DNA of 62,221 bases, taken from NCBI GenBank assembly GCA_964474655.1, contig CAYYTU010000014.1, forward strand, positions 1 through 62,221, written 5' to 3'. The DNA is from CAYYTU01 sp964474655 (lineage in GTDB: Bacteria; Chloroflexota; Anaerolineae; B4-G1). Below are positions 49,284 to 59,413 of this stretch, piece by piece (position 1 is the stretch's first letter; the number at the start of each line of letters is the position of its first letter). The notes under the pieces are model-generated. The model was not told where the DNA came from. It saw nothing but the letters and a program-made list of their open reading frames with translations, and searched no databases. A program made the translations under genes and the position numbers.

Positions 49284-49982
49284 TCAATCGAATCCCAGCC
49301 CGCGCTCCCGTAAGCTCACAAAGCGTTGCTGTCCGATCACCAGATGATCGAGCAGCTCAATACTGAGCAGATCACCGGCCTCGGCTATCTGGCGGGTCAC
49401 CTCGACGTCCTCTGGCGAAGGCGAGGGATCGCCCGAGGGGTGATTATGGGCCACGATGATGGCTGCACAGTTGCGCTTGACGGCGTCCCGGAAGACTTCT
49501 CCCACGCGAATATAGGAAGCGTTGAGACTGCCGACGTAGATGGTCTCCGATCCCAGCAGCCGATTGCGCGTGTCCAGGTAGAGCGCACGGAAGTGCTCTT
49601 GTTCCAGATGGGACATCTCGGCCATCAGGATCTGCGCCACGTCTGATGGAGAACGGACGATGAGCCGTTCCTCCGGGGTGGCGAGAAGCATCCGACGCCC
49701 CAATTCTAACGCCGCCTTGATCTGAGCGGTCTTGGCGTTGCCCAGTCCTCGTTCGGCTTTGAGCTCGGCGAAGCTGGCGCGGGCCAGGCCTGGCAGGCCG
49801 TCGTAGGTGGAAAGCAGCCGTCGCGACATATCGAGCACGCTTTCTCCGCCGACGCCCGTGCGCAGAATGATGGCCAGTAGCTCCGCGGTGGAGAGTGCGC
49901 CTTCGCCGGCGCGAGCCAATCGCTCCCGGGGGCGCTCGCGAGCCGGTAAGTCTTTGATTGTCGGTCTGGTCAGATCGTCCAT
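49284..49982 (-). CDS. radC: RadC family JAB/MPN domain protein
   Basis: 232 residues. UPF0758/RadC: an N-terminal HhH-like region (STAELLAIILRTG; LARASFAELKAERGLGNAKTAQIKAALELGRR) and a C-terminal JAMM domain with AHNHPSGDPSPSPED (zinc-binding His-x-His and Asp). Despite the name, a DNA repair role is not supported in E. coli, and the function is unsettled. The GGGGAAGA before the ATG is a fair RBS. It is convergent with the FecR-like gene and divergent from the zinc-ribbon gene. Confidence 0.95.
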   Translation of the reverse strand: MDDLTRPTIKDLPARERPRERLARAGEGALSTAELLAIILRTGVGGESVLDMSRRLLSTYDGLPGLARASFAELKAERGLGNAKTAQIKAALELGRRMLLATPEERLIVRSPSDVAQILMAEMSHLEQEHFRALYLDTRNRLLGSETIYVGSLNASYIRVGEVFRDAVKRNCAAIIVAHNHPSGDPSPSPEDVEVTRQIAEAGDLLSIELLDHLVIGQQRFVSLRERGLGFD

Positions 49983-50017
49983 TCTTCCCCTCGTATTGGT
50001 TGCCGTCGGGTCAATAC

Positions 50018-50045
50018 TTGCTCACAAAGTAGCCGATGGTATAAT
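50018..50045 (+). promoter_or_regulatory. Promoter of the zinc-ribbon membrane protein gene
   Basis: TTGCTC (50018-50023), 16-bp spacer, TATAAT (50040-50045). The same hexamers and spacing as the promoter at 40953. Confidence 0.7.
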
Positions 50046-50095
50046 ACCGCGCTTGAGTACGAACTTGAATACAGAGCAAGGAGTTTGCTACCATT

Positions 50096-50590
50096 ATGGA
50101 AGGCCTGCTGGAAAACATCCCCACTTTTTTGACGATTCTTTCTACTTTATGTGGCGGCGTGACCATCGCCCTGGTGGGGGGTATGGCAATCTGGACGTTC
50201 CGCGACATTCGCGCTCGCTCTCGCGATATTCTGGCCCAGATCCTGGCCACGCTATTAGTGCTTGTGTTGCCAGTCATCGGGCTGTTGGTCTACCTGATGC
50301 TTCGCCCGCGAGAGACCCTGGAGGAGGCCTACGAGCATTCCCTGGAGCAGGAAGCACTCCTTCAGGCTATTGAGGAGCCGGAGGAGTGCCCTGGTTGTGG
50401 ACAGCGGGTCAAGGGGGAATATCTCTATTGTCCCTCGTGCCAGACGCGCCTTAAAAAGCCTTGTCCCGATTGTGGCAAGGCGCTCAACTTGCGCTGGTCG
50501 CTCTGTCCTTATTGTGGCGCCAGCGTTACCCCTCAGCCGCTTGAGCCGGCGCCCGAATCCCCAGCGTCCCAAGAAGTTGCCGAAGCGTAG
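50096..50590 (+). CDS. Membrane protein with double zinc ribbon
   Basis: 164 residues. Two N-terminal transmembrane helices (FLTILSTLCGGVTIALVGGMAIW and ILATLLVLVLPVIGLLVYLML, the PLDc_N-like pattern) are followed by a short helix and a double zinc ribbon: CPGCGQRV, YCPSC, CPDCGKAL, LCPYCGAS. It ends with a Pro-rich acidic tail. The zinc part is cytosolic by the positive-inside rule (RPRETLEE after helix 2). It resembles DZANK proteins of unknown function. It is transcribed alone. Confidence 0.85.
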   Translation: MEGLLENIPTFLTILSTLCGGVTIALVGGMAIWTFRDIRARSRDILAQILATLLVLVLPVIGLLVYLMLRPRETLEEAYEHSLEQEALLQAIEEPEECPGCGQRVKGEYLYCPSCQTRLKKPCPDCGKALNLRWSLCPYCGASVTPQPLEPAPESPASQEVAEA

Positions 50591-50760
50591 AGCGAGAGAA
50601 CGTTCGTTCCGAGTTCGGCGTAGCTAGTTTCGCGGGCACGCTTATCCCATAAACGCCCGTTGATATTTTCTCCCGCGATACCGTTGGCGGTCAGCTTACA
50701 CGAGAAGAGGTCGCTACCATCTTGATGCGCCAGGACAGGGGGCTACAAACACACTCGGAA

Positions 50761-50921
50761 AGGCGTATGCAAAACTCGGGAGATTACGAGCGTCAAGGCT
50801 TCGGAAGTCTACGATAACGATCTGCTCTGGCTTCAAAACCGCTCTTTTCAGCACAATTTGGCAAGCAAAGTAGTATTCAGAGACTTCCGAAGTCTGTCCT
50901 CCCCCAACTTGTAGATGCGCT
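50761..50921 (+). repeat. MITE-like element, family A, copy 3
   Basis: About 161 bp matching copies 1 and 2: left end AGGCGTATGCAAAACTC, inner palindromes AGGCTTCGGAAGTCT (50796-50810) and AGACTTCCGAAGTCT (50881-50895), right end CCCCCAACTTGTAGATGCGC. No target duplication remains, so it is older or rearranged. It ends 7 bp from the pyk stop. The rest of the gap 50591-50760 shows nothing else I can support. Confidence 0.75.
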
Positions 50922-50928
50922 CTACGGT

Positions 50929-52365
50929 TCACATATCGGCGGCTTCGCCCATAACGTGGACCTTGAGCATATTAGTCTTCTTCCCCTGACCAAAGGGGAT
51001 GCCCGCGGTCAGCACGACGCGGTCGCCCCAGGCCGCTAATCCTCGCTCGCGCGCCGCCTGGATCATCACCTGAACCATCTCGTCCGTGGTCTTGAACTCG
51101 GCCACCTTGACGGGCGTCACGCCCCACACCAGCGCTAACCGGTAAAGCGTCTTCTCGCTGGGTGTGACGGCCACCACAGGCACAGATGGACGGTGTCGGG
51201 TCACCATTCGGGCCGTGGTTCCCGACATCGTGGCGGTGATGATCGTCCGGGCGTCGACTTCGTTGGCGATCTCGACCGCCGAAGAGCTGATCGCTTCGGT
51301 CACTTTGTCGTAGCCGCTCTGGCATCTCTCCAGAGGGCGCCGATGGGGCAGGTGGGCCTCGGCGTTGCCGCAGATTGTAGCCATCATCTCGGTTGCCTTG
51401 ATCGGATAATCGCCCACGGCGGTCTCGCCGGATAACATTACTGCGTCGGTGCCGTCCAGAATCGCGTTGGCGACGTCGGAGGCCTCCGCTCGCGTCGGGC
51501 GTGGGTTTTCCATCATCGACTGGAGCATCTGGGTGGCGGTGATGACCGGCTTGCCGGTCTCATTGCAGGCGCGGATGATCTCTTTCTGGTGGAAGGGGAC
51601 CTCTTCGGCGGGCGTTTCGACGCCCAGGTCCCCTCTAGCCACCATAATACCATCGCATGTATCCAGGAGCTCGTCGAAGACTGAGAGTGCTTCTGGTTTT
51701 TCGATCTTGGCGATAATGGGCGTCTGGACCCCTTTATGCTTCAGCAGATGGCGCAGCTCGAGCACGTCGGCGGCGCGGCGGACGAAGGAGAGGGCGAAGA
51801 AATCGACCCCCTGTTCCACAGCGAAGGCGGCGTCTTCCCGATCCTTGTCTGTCAGCGCGGAGAAGCAAAGTCGCGCGCCCGGGACGTTGACGCCTTTGTG
51901 AGACGTGAGCTGTCCCCCGGCTTCGACGCGCGCTTTCAGCCCATCCTCGCCGGCGTGACCCGTGACGATCAGAGCCAGATTCCCGTCATCCAGCAGTATC
52001 TTCTGCCCGATGGTTAGATCGCGGAGCAGCTCGGGATGGGGGATCGGGACCACGCTTGGCGCGTCGGAGTGGGGGCGATTGAGCAGCGTCACTATCTCTC
52101 CTTCGCGTAGCTTTAGGCTCTTTTCCTCGGTTGTGATCTTACCCACGCGCAACTTGGGGCCTTGCAGATCGGCGATGATGGCTATACGCTGCTTTTCTTC
52201 CTGGGCCACGCGCCGCAAGGTGGCGATTGCCTGGCCGTTCGTCTCGTGATTGCCGTGGGAGAAGTTTATGCGGGCCACGTTCATCCCGGCCCGCATCAAA
52301 CGCCGCATCATCTCGGGAGTCTCCGTGGCTGGCCCAATGGTGCAGACGATTTTTGTGCGTGGCAT
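50929..52365 (-). CDS. pyk: Pyruvate kinase
   Basis: 478 residues. It makes ATP and pyruvate from phosphoenolpyruvate. Motifs: RINFSHGNHE, ADLQGPKLRVG, the active-site stretch IIAKIEKPEAL, GIMVARGDLGVETP and TATQMLQSMMENPRPTRAEASDVANAILDGTDAVMLSGETA-like signature region (quoted in parts: VITATQML, NPRPTRAEASDVANA, VMLSGETAVG). The C-terminal allosteric domain is present. It is 32 bp downstream of eno, so the two glycolytic genes form an operon. Confidence 0.97.
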   Translation of the reverse strand: MPRTKIVCTIGPATETPEMMRRLMRAGMNVARINFSHGNHETNGQAIATLRRVAQEEKQRIAIIADLQGPKLRVGKITTEEKSLKLREGEIVTLLNRPHSDAPSVVPIPHPELLRDLTIGQKILLDDGNLALIVTGHAGEDGLKARVEAGGQLTSHKGVNVPGARLCFSALTDKDREDAAFAVEQGVDFFALSFVRRAADVLELRHLLKHKGVQTPIIAKIEKPEALSVFDELLDTCDGIMVARGDLGVETPAEEVPFHQKEIIRACNETGKPVITATQMLQSMMENPRPTRAEASDVANAILDGTDAVMLSGETAVGDYPIKATEMMATICGNAEAHLPHRRPLERCQSGYDKVTEAISSSAVEIANEVDARTIITATMSGTTARMVTRHRPSVPVVAVTPSEKTLYRLALVWGVTPVKVAEFKTTDEMVQVMIQAARERGLAAWGDRVVLTAGIPFGQGKKTNMLKVHVMGEAADM

Positions 52366-52397
52366 AGGCCCTCCCAGTTCTGCTACGGGGGATGGGG

Positions 52398-53687
<1,290 letters not shown>

Positions 53688-53738
53688 CGTTTCTCCTTTC
53701 TGTGTGAGAGTTCAGGGTAGTAAAAAGTTCTCCTTGCT

Positions 53739-53767
53739 GATCCTGGCAGACACGGCTTTCCAGGATC
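53739..53767 (-). promoter_or_regulatory. Hairpin in the eno leader
   Basis: GATCCTGG (53739-53746) and CCAGGATC (53760-53767) form a perfect 8-bp stem, 52 bp before the eno start. A further imperfect hairpin, GTCCCTC/GAGGGAC enclosing GCGTTC/GAACGC, lies at 53812-53851. No T-run follows, so neither is a terminator. Confidence 0.5.
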
Positions 53768-53849
53768 ACGGTGGGCCGCTTGGCTCCGGTGCACGCAGTT
53801 TTTTTTATAGCGTCCCTCAAATATCGCGTTCCTGCTGAACGCCCGAGGG

Positions 53850-54010
53850 ACAGCTTACACTTTAACTCCTGCAGTTTAGCGACTCCAGACTTCGGGAGTC
53901 TACCGTCGAGGATTTTGGACGCAAATAGACTCGCTTTGCTTCCAAATTAGGTTTGCAAACCACATTTTAAGACTTCCGAAGTCTATCCTCCCTCAACTTG
54001 TAGGTGCGCC
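53850..54010 (+). repeat. MITE-like element, family A, copy 4 (diverged)
   Basis: The right two thirds match: AGACTTCGGGAGTCT (53887-53901), AGACTTCCGAAGTCT (53970-53984), and CCCTCAACTTGTAGGTGCGCCC at the end, 16 bp from the next gene's stop. The left 35 bp do not align with the other copies. No target duplication. The palindrome spacing (83 bp) equals copy 1. Confidence 0.65.
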
Positions 54011-54025
54011 CGTGCGGGAGTCAAG

Positions 54026-55099
54026 TTACAGGCCAATTTCCTCGTATAGTCTATCGAAATCGAAGTGCTTCTCCAGCAGCGTCTCGAACTGTTTTAGCTT
54101 CGTCTCCTGACCCAGGCGGGTCTTGCCGAAGACTTGTTCGATGGACTCTACTGTCTCTAGCGTGTTCTCGCGTACCAGCAAGACCGGGACGCCGATCTCT
54201 TCGGCGCGGCGGAGCACTTCCGGCATTGGTCGCAGATGACCGGTCAGGATCAGGCATTTGGTGCCCGTCTCCAGCGCTACTAGTTGGAGATCGGAGCGGT
54301 CGCCGCCGGTGATCACGGCCTTGGCCCCGGGCACGCGTCGGATGCGGGGGAGCGCTTGATCTACGCCCATCGCACCGACGACCAGGCGTTCGATCAACAC
54401 GTCTCGCTTCTCCGGGAGGGCCAGGTTATCGGCGTCCAGCACCTCGGTCAGCTCGCCTACGCTGATGGCTTGGAGTTCCTCCTGGAAGGGGACGGTGCCC
54501 AGCACGGCGATGCCCTGCTTTTCTAGGCAGGGATTGCAGATCTTCTCCGCGATGCTCGTTTCTCGCGGGGGCACGGCGTTGACCAGCGTGCCCAGCAGCC
54601 GCTCGCTCAGCTCGTTGTGCGCAGCGATGCAATCGTCACCCTGGCTCACGTGGTTGCGGTAGCGGACGATGACCATAGCCGGTACGTCGAGCGCTTCGGT
54701 GACGGCGTGGGGCGAGAGGCCCAGGCTGAGGCCTTCTCGCAGGCTGCCGCTGCCTTCGATCAGTATGATGTCTTTGTTCGCAGCGACTTTCTCGTAGGCC
54801 TCGGTCACTTCGGGCATCAGCTCGCGTTCGGCGCAGCCACAACGCATCTCTCGCGCCAGCGAGGGGGTGAGAAGGACCCCGACCAGATCCTCGGGCGATT
54901 CCGAGAGGCCCAGCGTCCGGCGCACGAAGTCGGCGTCTTCGTCGATCGTATGACCGGGGATCGGCTCCCAGGGCTGGGTCGATAGCGGCTTGAAATAGCC
55001 AACCTCGTAGCCCTCGCGGCGAAATCGTCGTCCTAGTGCCAGGCAGACCGCCGTCTTGCCGGAGAAGGGCTCCACAGATGTGATGTACAACGCTTTCAT
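54026..55099 (-). CDS. BioD-like/DRTGG phosphotransacetylase-family protein
   Basis: 357 residues. The N-terminal P-loop domain (SVEPFSGKTAVCLALG; EGSGSLREGLSLGLSPHAV) is BioD-like (AAA_26), followed by a DRTGG domain (VVGAMGVDQALPRIRRVPGAKAVITGGDRSDLQLVALETG). This is the N-terminal part of long Pta proteins, without the acetyl-transfer domain. Such stand-alone proteins are thought to be regulatory. It lies 32 bp after the ADP-forming acyl-CoA synthetase on the same strand, so a role in acetate metabolism is likely. Confidence 0.88.
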   Translation of the reverse strand: MKALYITSVEPFSGKTAVCLALGRRFRREGYEVGYFKPLSTQPWEPIPGHTIDEDADFVRRTLGLSESPEDLVGVLLTPSLAREMRCGCAERELMPEVTEAYEKVAANKDIILIEGSGSLREGLSLGLSPHAVTEALDVPAMVIVRYRNHVSQGDDCIAAHNELSERLLGTLVNAVPPRETSIAEKICNPCLEKQGIAVLGTVPFQEELQAISVGELTEVLDADNLALPEKRDVLIERLVVGAMGVDQALPRIRRVPGAKAVITGGDRSDLQLVALETGTKCLILTGHLRPMPEVLRRAEEIGVPVLLVRENTLETVESIEQVFGKTRLGQETKLKQFETLLEKHFDFDRLYEEIGL

Positions 55100-55131
55100 T
55101 CTTTGCTCCTTTTCCTGATATGAATCCTGTG

Positions 55132-57225
55132 TTACGAAGCCAATACTAGCCGCATATCGATCGCCATCGCTCCGCGGCCTTCTTCAAAGACAGTCAAGGG
55201 GTTGATGTCGAGCTCTACGATCTCTGGGAAGTCGGTCACCAGCTGGCTGATGCGTATCAGTGCATCGACCATCGCTTCGTGGTCGGCCGGCGCCTCGCCT
55301 CGCACGCCCTCCAGCAGGGGGTAGGAGCGGATTTCGCGGATCATCTTCTGGGCCTCCTGGCGGCTGAAGGGGGCCACGCGGAAGGCTACGTCCTTGAGCG
55401 CTTCCACGTAGATGCCGCCCAGCCCGAAGGCGACCAATGGTCCGAATTGAGGATCGCGGCTCATACCCAGCAGTACTTCGCGTCCGCTCGTCACCATCTC
55501 CTGCACCAGGCAGCCCCAGACGCGCGCATCTGGCATGTAGCGGCTGGCTCGGTAGATGATCAGGTCGAAGGCGTCTCGCACGTCCTCCGGCGAGCGCAGG
55601 TTCAGCTTGACGCCGCCCACGTCGGTCTTGTGCAGGATGTCCGGCGAGGCGACCTTGAGGACTACCGGATAGCCCATCTCCTCTGCGATCTCCACCGCTT
55701 CACTGGCGTCCTCGGCCAGGTCCGACGCCGGCACCGGGAAGCCGTAAGCTTTCAGCACCTCGCGGGCCTCGGCGTCGCCGATGGAGACACGGCCTTCCTC
55801 TCGCACGCGGTCGAAGAGTTCGCGCACCGGCGGCTGGCAGACCTCGCATTCCTCCAGCTCGAAGATGGGGCGCTCGCGTTCGCGCCGGAAGCTGTCCATC
55901 GCAGCCAGCGCCGAGGCGGCGCGCTCTGGATAGGGGTAGTTGGGCACCTCGTACTCCCGCAGGATCTTCACGCCCGGGTTGACGCGCTTCTCGCCCATAA
56001 AGCATCCCAAGACGGGTTTGTCCGCTTCCTGCGCCAGGCGTCCGATGGCGTGCGCTGTTTTCTTGATCTCGGTCATAGCCTGGGGGGTGATGATGACCAG
56101 CACGCCGTCGACTTTGGGGTCCTCCAGCACGACTTCAATGGCATGTTCGTAACGGTCGGCCAGCGCGTCTCCCAGTACGTCGACTGGATTCGCGGCGCTG
56201 GCGGCGCCCGGCAGGTAGTCCTTCAGCGATTGAACTGTATCGTGGCTGAGGCGCGGAATTTCCAAGCCGGCATGCTCCAGCGCGTCTGTGGCCAGGATGC
56301 CAGGGCCGCCGGCGTTGGTTACGATGCCGATGCGGTTTCCTTCGAGCAGCGGCTGGTAGGCGAAGCCCAGGGCATAATCGAAGACGGCCTCCATTGAGGT
56401 CGCTCTCGTGACGCCGGCCTGCTTGAAGGCGGCCTTGTAGGCCTCTTCGGAGCCAGCCAGACTACCTGTGTGCGATGATACCGCGCGCGAACCGGATTTG
56501 GTCACGCCGGATTTGATCGCTACGACCGGTTTCTTGCGCGTAACTTCTCGTGCCACGTCCATAAACTTCTGGCCGTCGGGCAGGCCTTCGACGTAGATCA
56601 GGATCACGCGAGAGTCTGGGTCATCGCCCCAGGCTTCCAGCAGGTCGATCTCGCTGACGTCGGCCTTGTTGCCGAGGCTGACGAACTTGGAGAATCCAAT
56701 CCGCCCGGCCATCGCCATATCGAGCACCGCGGTGCCCAGGGCGCCCGATTGGGACATAAAGGCGATTGGCCCGCTGGGCGGCATCCCGGCGGCGAAGGTG
56801 GCGTTAAGCGGGGTGTTGGTGTCGATCACGCCCAGGCAGTTGGGGCCGATGAGGCGCATATTGTAGTCTTCGGCGATGTCCATCAGCTCCCGTTCGCGTT
56901 CCAGCCCCTCGCGCCCGGCTTCGCGGAACCCGGCGCTGATGACGACGACGGAGGAGATGCCCTTCTCGCCGCATTCTTTCAGCACTTGGGGTACGATTTG
57001 GTAGGGTATGACAATGATGGCCAGGTCTATCGGGTCGGGGACGTCGAGTACGGAGGGGTAGGCCTTTAGCTTCAGGATTTCGTCGGCCTTGGGATTGATT
57101 GGGTAGAGGCGCCCTTCAAACTCTCCTTGTTGGAGGTTGGATACGACAGCGTAGCCCAATTTTTCGGGGTCACGCGAGGCGCCAATGACAGCGACTGATT
57201 CCGGTTTGAAAAAAGCATCTAGCAT
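55132..57225 (-). CDS. ADP-forming acetate--CoA ligase (alpha-beta fusion)
   Basis: 697 residues. It makes acetate (or other acids) and ATP from the acyl-CoA, ADP and phosphate, in one step. The alpha part has a CoA-binding Rossmann start (VAVIGASRDPEKLGYAVV), GPNCLGVIDT, GPIAFMSQSGALG and the catalytic His in SSHTGSLAG. The beta part is an ATP-grasp domain (YPVVLKVASPDILHKTDVGGV; ELDINPLTVFEEG). The fused order matches bacterial/archaeal ACD enzymes. It heads the operon with the BioD/DRTGG gene. Confidence 0.95.
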   Translation of the reverse strand: MLDAFFKPESVAVIGASRDPEKLGYAVVSNLQQGEFEGRLYPINPKADEILKLKAYPSVLDVPDPIDLAIIVIPYQIVPQVLKECGEKGISSVVVISAGFREAGREGLERERELMDIAEDYNMRLIGPNCLGVIDTNTPLNATFAAGMPPSGPIAFMSQSGALGTAVLDMAMAGRIGFSKFVSLGNKADVSEIDLLEAWGDDPDSRVILIYVEGLPDGQKFMDVAREVTRKKPVVAIKSGVTKSGSRAVSSHTGSLAGSEEAYKAAFKQAGVTRATSMEAVFDYALGFAYQPLLEGNRIGIVTNAGGPGILATDALEHAGLEIPRLSHDTVQSLKDYLPGAASAANPVDVLGDALADRYEHAIEVVLEDPKVDGVLVIITPQAMTEIKKTAHAIGRLAQEADKPVLGCFMGEKRVNPGVKILREYEVPNYPYPERAASALAAMDSFRRERERPIFELEECEVCQPPVRELFDRVREEGRVSIGDAEAREVLKAYGFPVPASDLAEDASEAVEIAEEMGYPVVLKVASPDILHKTDVGGVKLNLRSPEDVRDAFDLIIYRASRYMPDARVWGCLVQEMVTSGREVLLGMSRDPQFGPLVAFGLGGIYVEALKDVAFRVAPFSRQEAQKMIREIRSYPLLEGVRGEAPADHEAMVDALIRISQLVTDFPEIVELDINPLTVFEEGRGAMAIDMRLVLAS

Positions 57226-57260
57226 AGCGTCCTCACATTTTGTAAAAGGGGGTATCAGGT

Positions 57261-57286
57261 CCGCTCTCGTGTGTCTCAGAGAGCGG
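57261..57286 (-). promoter_or_regulatory. Leader hairpin of the acyl-CoA synthetase gene
   Basis: CCGCTCTC (57261-57268) and GAGAGCGG (57279-57286) form an 8-bp stem with a 10-nt loop in the 110-nt leader. No T-run follows. Confidence 0.45.
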
Positions 57287-57342
57287 TGGGGACATTAGAC
57301 ATCCGATGATGTGTGTTGATAATTTGCTTTGTCGACAGGTTA

Positions 57343-57371
57343 ACTATATAGGATAAAAGCATATTTGGCAA
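57343..57371 (-). promoter_or_regulatory. Promoter of the acyl-CoA synthetase operon
   Basis: On the minus strand TTGCCA (57371-57366), 17-bp spacer, TATAGT (57348-57343). The 57226-57636 gap is AT-rich; apart from this promoter and the minC promoter, it holds only a doubtful 73-codon minus-strand frame (57415-57636). Confidence 0.65.
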
Positions 57372-57580
57372 GCGTTTGGTCGCTGTTTGAGGGGTTGGTG
57401 ATGACATGGTTTTATCATTTTCGAGCCAGAGATGCAAGGTACTTATCGAGTAGAATCCAAGAAACGTTAGCTGGGAGGTCGACGTATTCTATTTCTTGGT
57501 GTTTCTCGCCTGTGACTTCAGAGCGAAGGTGCGTTCCACCTGGAAAACGGTAAACCATTGTGGTCATAAGACGTGTGGGC

Positions 57581-57609
57581 TTTTCATAAACGCCTCGCGT
57601 GGGTATAAT
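57581..57609 (+). promoter_or_regulatory. Promoter of the minCDE-rodA operon
   Basis: TTTTCA (57581-57586), 17-bp spacer, TATAAT (57604-57609), 28 bp before the chosen minC ATG. Confidence 0.6.
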
Positions 57610-57636
57610 GACAATGTTATGCTGAGGGATGTCCAT

Positions 57637-58320
57637 ATGGAGCGGGGTGGAATCACTATCAAAGGTATTCGCGATGGGTTGCTGGTCGCGTTCGGCGAGG
57701 GTGATTGGGAAGCCAATGTGCGAAGGCTGGAGAGCCGCTTGGCGTCAAACCCGGCGTTCTTTCGTGGGGGGCGGTTGGCCCTTGACGTTGGAGTGCACGC
57801 GCTGGATCGTTCTGATTTGGAGGGTGTGCGTCGCTTGCTGGCTCGTCATCGGGTCGAGCTGTGGGCCGTGATCAGCAAGAGCGCCGTCACTGAGGCTGCT
57901 GCGCAGTCGCTGGATTTGGTGATCGATCTGGGCCCGTCCAGCCCTCGGGAGCCAGCGGAGGTGGAAGCCAGTGAAGACGCTCAGGACGTTGGGGCCACCG
58001 TGGTCCAACGCACGCTCCGCTCTGGTCAGGTCTTGCGTCACCCTGGGCATATTGTGGTGATCGGCGACGTCAACCCCGGCGCGGAGATCGTAGCAGGTAA
58101 GAATATCGTGGTCTGGGGGCGCTTGCGGGGGGTAGTTCACGCCGGGGCGTTGGGCGATGAGGAGGCTGTGATCTGTGCGCTTGACCTTTCTCCCACGCAG
58201 CTCCGTATTGCGGGCCACATTGCCCGTTCGCCGGAGGAGGAGCGACCAGAGCCGATACCGGAGATGGCTTTGATGCGCGATGACCAGATTGTGGCCATTC
58301 CGTGGCCCGGTGGTCGTTAG
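57637..58320 (+). CDS. minC: Septum-site inhibitor MinC
   Basis: 227 residues from the ATG at 57637 (GAGGGA 9 bp upstream; a Met six codons earlier is in frame). The N-terminal FtsZ-inhibiting domain (ITIKGIRDGLLVAFG; GGRLALDVGVHALD) is joined by an acidic linker to the C-terminal beta-helix (RSGQVLRHPGHIVVIGDVNPGAEIVAGKNIVVWG RLRGVVHAG in the family pattern), which binds MinD. With MinD it blocks FtsZ rings away from midcell. It is first of a four-gene operon with minD, minE and a RodA-type gene. Confidence 0.95.
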   Translation: MERGGITIKGIRDGLLVAFGEGDWEANVRRLESRLASNPAFFRGGRLALDVGVHALDRSDLEGVRRLLARHRVELWAVISKSAVTEAAAQSLDLVIDLGPSSPREPAEVEASEDAQDVGATVVQRTLRSGQVLRHPGHIVVIGDVNPGAEIVAGKNIVVWGRLRGVVHAGALGDEEAVICALDLSPTQLRIAGHIARSPEEERPEPIPEMALMRDDQIVAIPWPGGR

Positions 58321-58341
58321 AGGGGCGGATGAGGAGGGACG

Positions 58342-59139
58342 ATGGCAGCAAAAGTATTGACCATCACATCGGGTAAGGGTGGGGTGGGCAAAACAACCCT
58401 GGCGGCTAACCTGGGGGTTTCGCTGGCGATGCACGGGAATCGAGTGGTGGTTATTGATGCTGACGTCGGGTTACGCAACCTGGACGTGATGCTTGGCCTG
58501 GAGAACCGCATCGTCTACGATATTGTGGATGTGATCGAAGGACGTTGTCGACTGCGACAGGCCTTGGTGCGCCATAAGCGCCTTTCGGAGCTCTTCTTGC
58601 TGCCGGCGGCCCAGACGCGCGACAAGAGTGCAGTCACGCCCGACGATATGTTGCGCATCTGTGCGCTGCTGAGCGACGAGCAAGATTTTATTCTGATCGA
58701 TTCGCCGGCCGGCATTGAGCAGGGGTTTCGCTACGCGATGGCCCCAGCCGATGAGTTGCTCATCGTCACCAATCCGGAGGTGCCGGCGGTGCGCGACGCC
58801 GATCGGGTGATCGGATTGATCGAGGCGGAGGAGAGGGGGCCTTCTCACCTGGTCATTAACCGTGTCAAGCCGGAGATGGTCCGGCGGGGCGAGATGTTGG
58901 ATATCCCCGACGTGGTGGATTTGCTGGCCATTGATCTGATCGGTATCGTGCCGGAGGATTCGAGCGTCTTGATCGCGGCCAACCGGGGCGAGCCGCTGGC
59001 TTTATCTCCTGATAGTAATTTGGCAGGGCGTGCTTTTCAGAACATCGCCCGGCGATTGTGCGGGGAAGAGGTGCCGTTCCAGCCTTTGGAGGAGCCTGGC
59101 ATGTTCGAGCGGCTTTTCCATTTCGTTAGGAGGGATTGA
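58342..59139 (+). CDS. minD: Septum-site ATPase MinD
   Basis: 265 residues; GAGGAGGGACG precedes the ATG. A deviant Walker A is GKGGVGKTT (residues 11-19), with DADVGLRNLDVMLGLENRIVYD (switch) and ILIDSPAGIE. The C-terminal amphipathic helix that targets the membrane is MFERLFHFVRR. MinD positions MinC and responds to MinE. Complete and colinear. Confidence 0.97.
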   Translation: MAAKVLTITSGKGGVGKTTLAANLGVSLAMHGNRVVVIDADVGLRNLDVMLGLENRIVYDIVDVIEGRCRLRQALVRHKRLSELFLLPAAQTRDKSAVTPDDMLRICALLSDEQDFILIDSPAGIEQGFRYAMAPADELLIVTNPEVPAVRDADRVIGLIEAEERGPSHLVINRVKPEMVRRGEMLDIPDVVDLLAIDLIGIVPEDSSVLIAANRGEPLALSPDSNLAGRAFQNIARRLCGEEVPFQPLEEPGMFERLFHFVRRD

Positions 59140-59141
59140 CT

Positions 59142-59411
59142 ATGACAGGATTTTTCGAGCGTCTTTTTGGTAAGCGTGAATCGAGTGGGGAGGTGGCCAA
59201 GGAGCGGTTGCGGTTGGTGCTGACCCACGATCGAGCCGGTATCTCGCCAGTGTTGCTTGAAACTCTTAAGGATGAGATCATTGCCGTCATCTCTCGTCAT
59301 ATCGCTATTGAAGCTGACGCCGTCCGGGTGGACGTCTCGCAGTCCGGGCGCGAGTCTAGCCTGGTGGCCGATATTCCGCTGTCAAACCGGCGTGAGGTGC
59401 GCGGGGAGTAG
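59142..59411 (+). CDS. minE: Cell-division topological factor MinE
   Basis: 89 residues from the ATG at 59142 (TTAGGAGGGATT upstream). The amphipathic N-terminus MTGFFERLFGKR (membrane-binding, near the start of MinE) and ERLRLVLTHDRAGISPVLLETLKDEIIAVISRHI (anti-MinCD and topological parts) are clear. It makes MinD release the membrane and sets the Min oscillation. The short distance to minD (2 bp) indicates translational coupling. Confidence 0.95.
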   Translation: MTGFFERLFGKRESSGEVAKERLRLVLTHDRAGISPVLLETLKDEIIAVISRHIAIEADAVRVDVSQSGRESSLVADIPLSNRREVRGE

Positions 59412-59413
59412 GT

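Noticed and set aside
57415..57636. A 73-codon minus-strand frame between the acyl-CoA synthetase and minC genes
   Set aside because: No Shine-Dalgarno; it covers the minC promoter; AT-rich codon use unlike the neighbours. The translation is not absurd, so homologue search could revive it.
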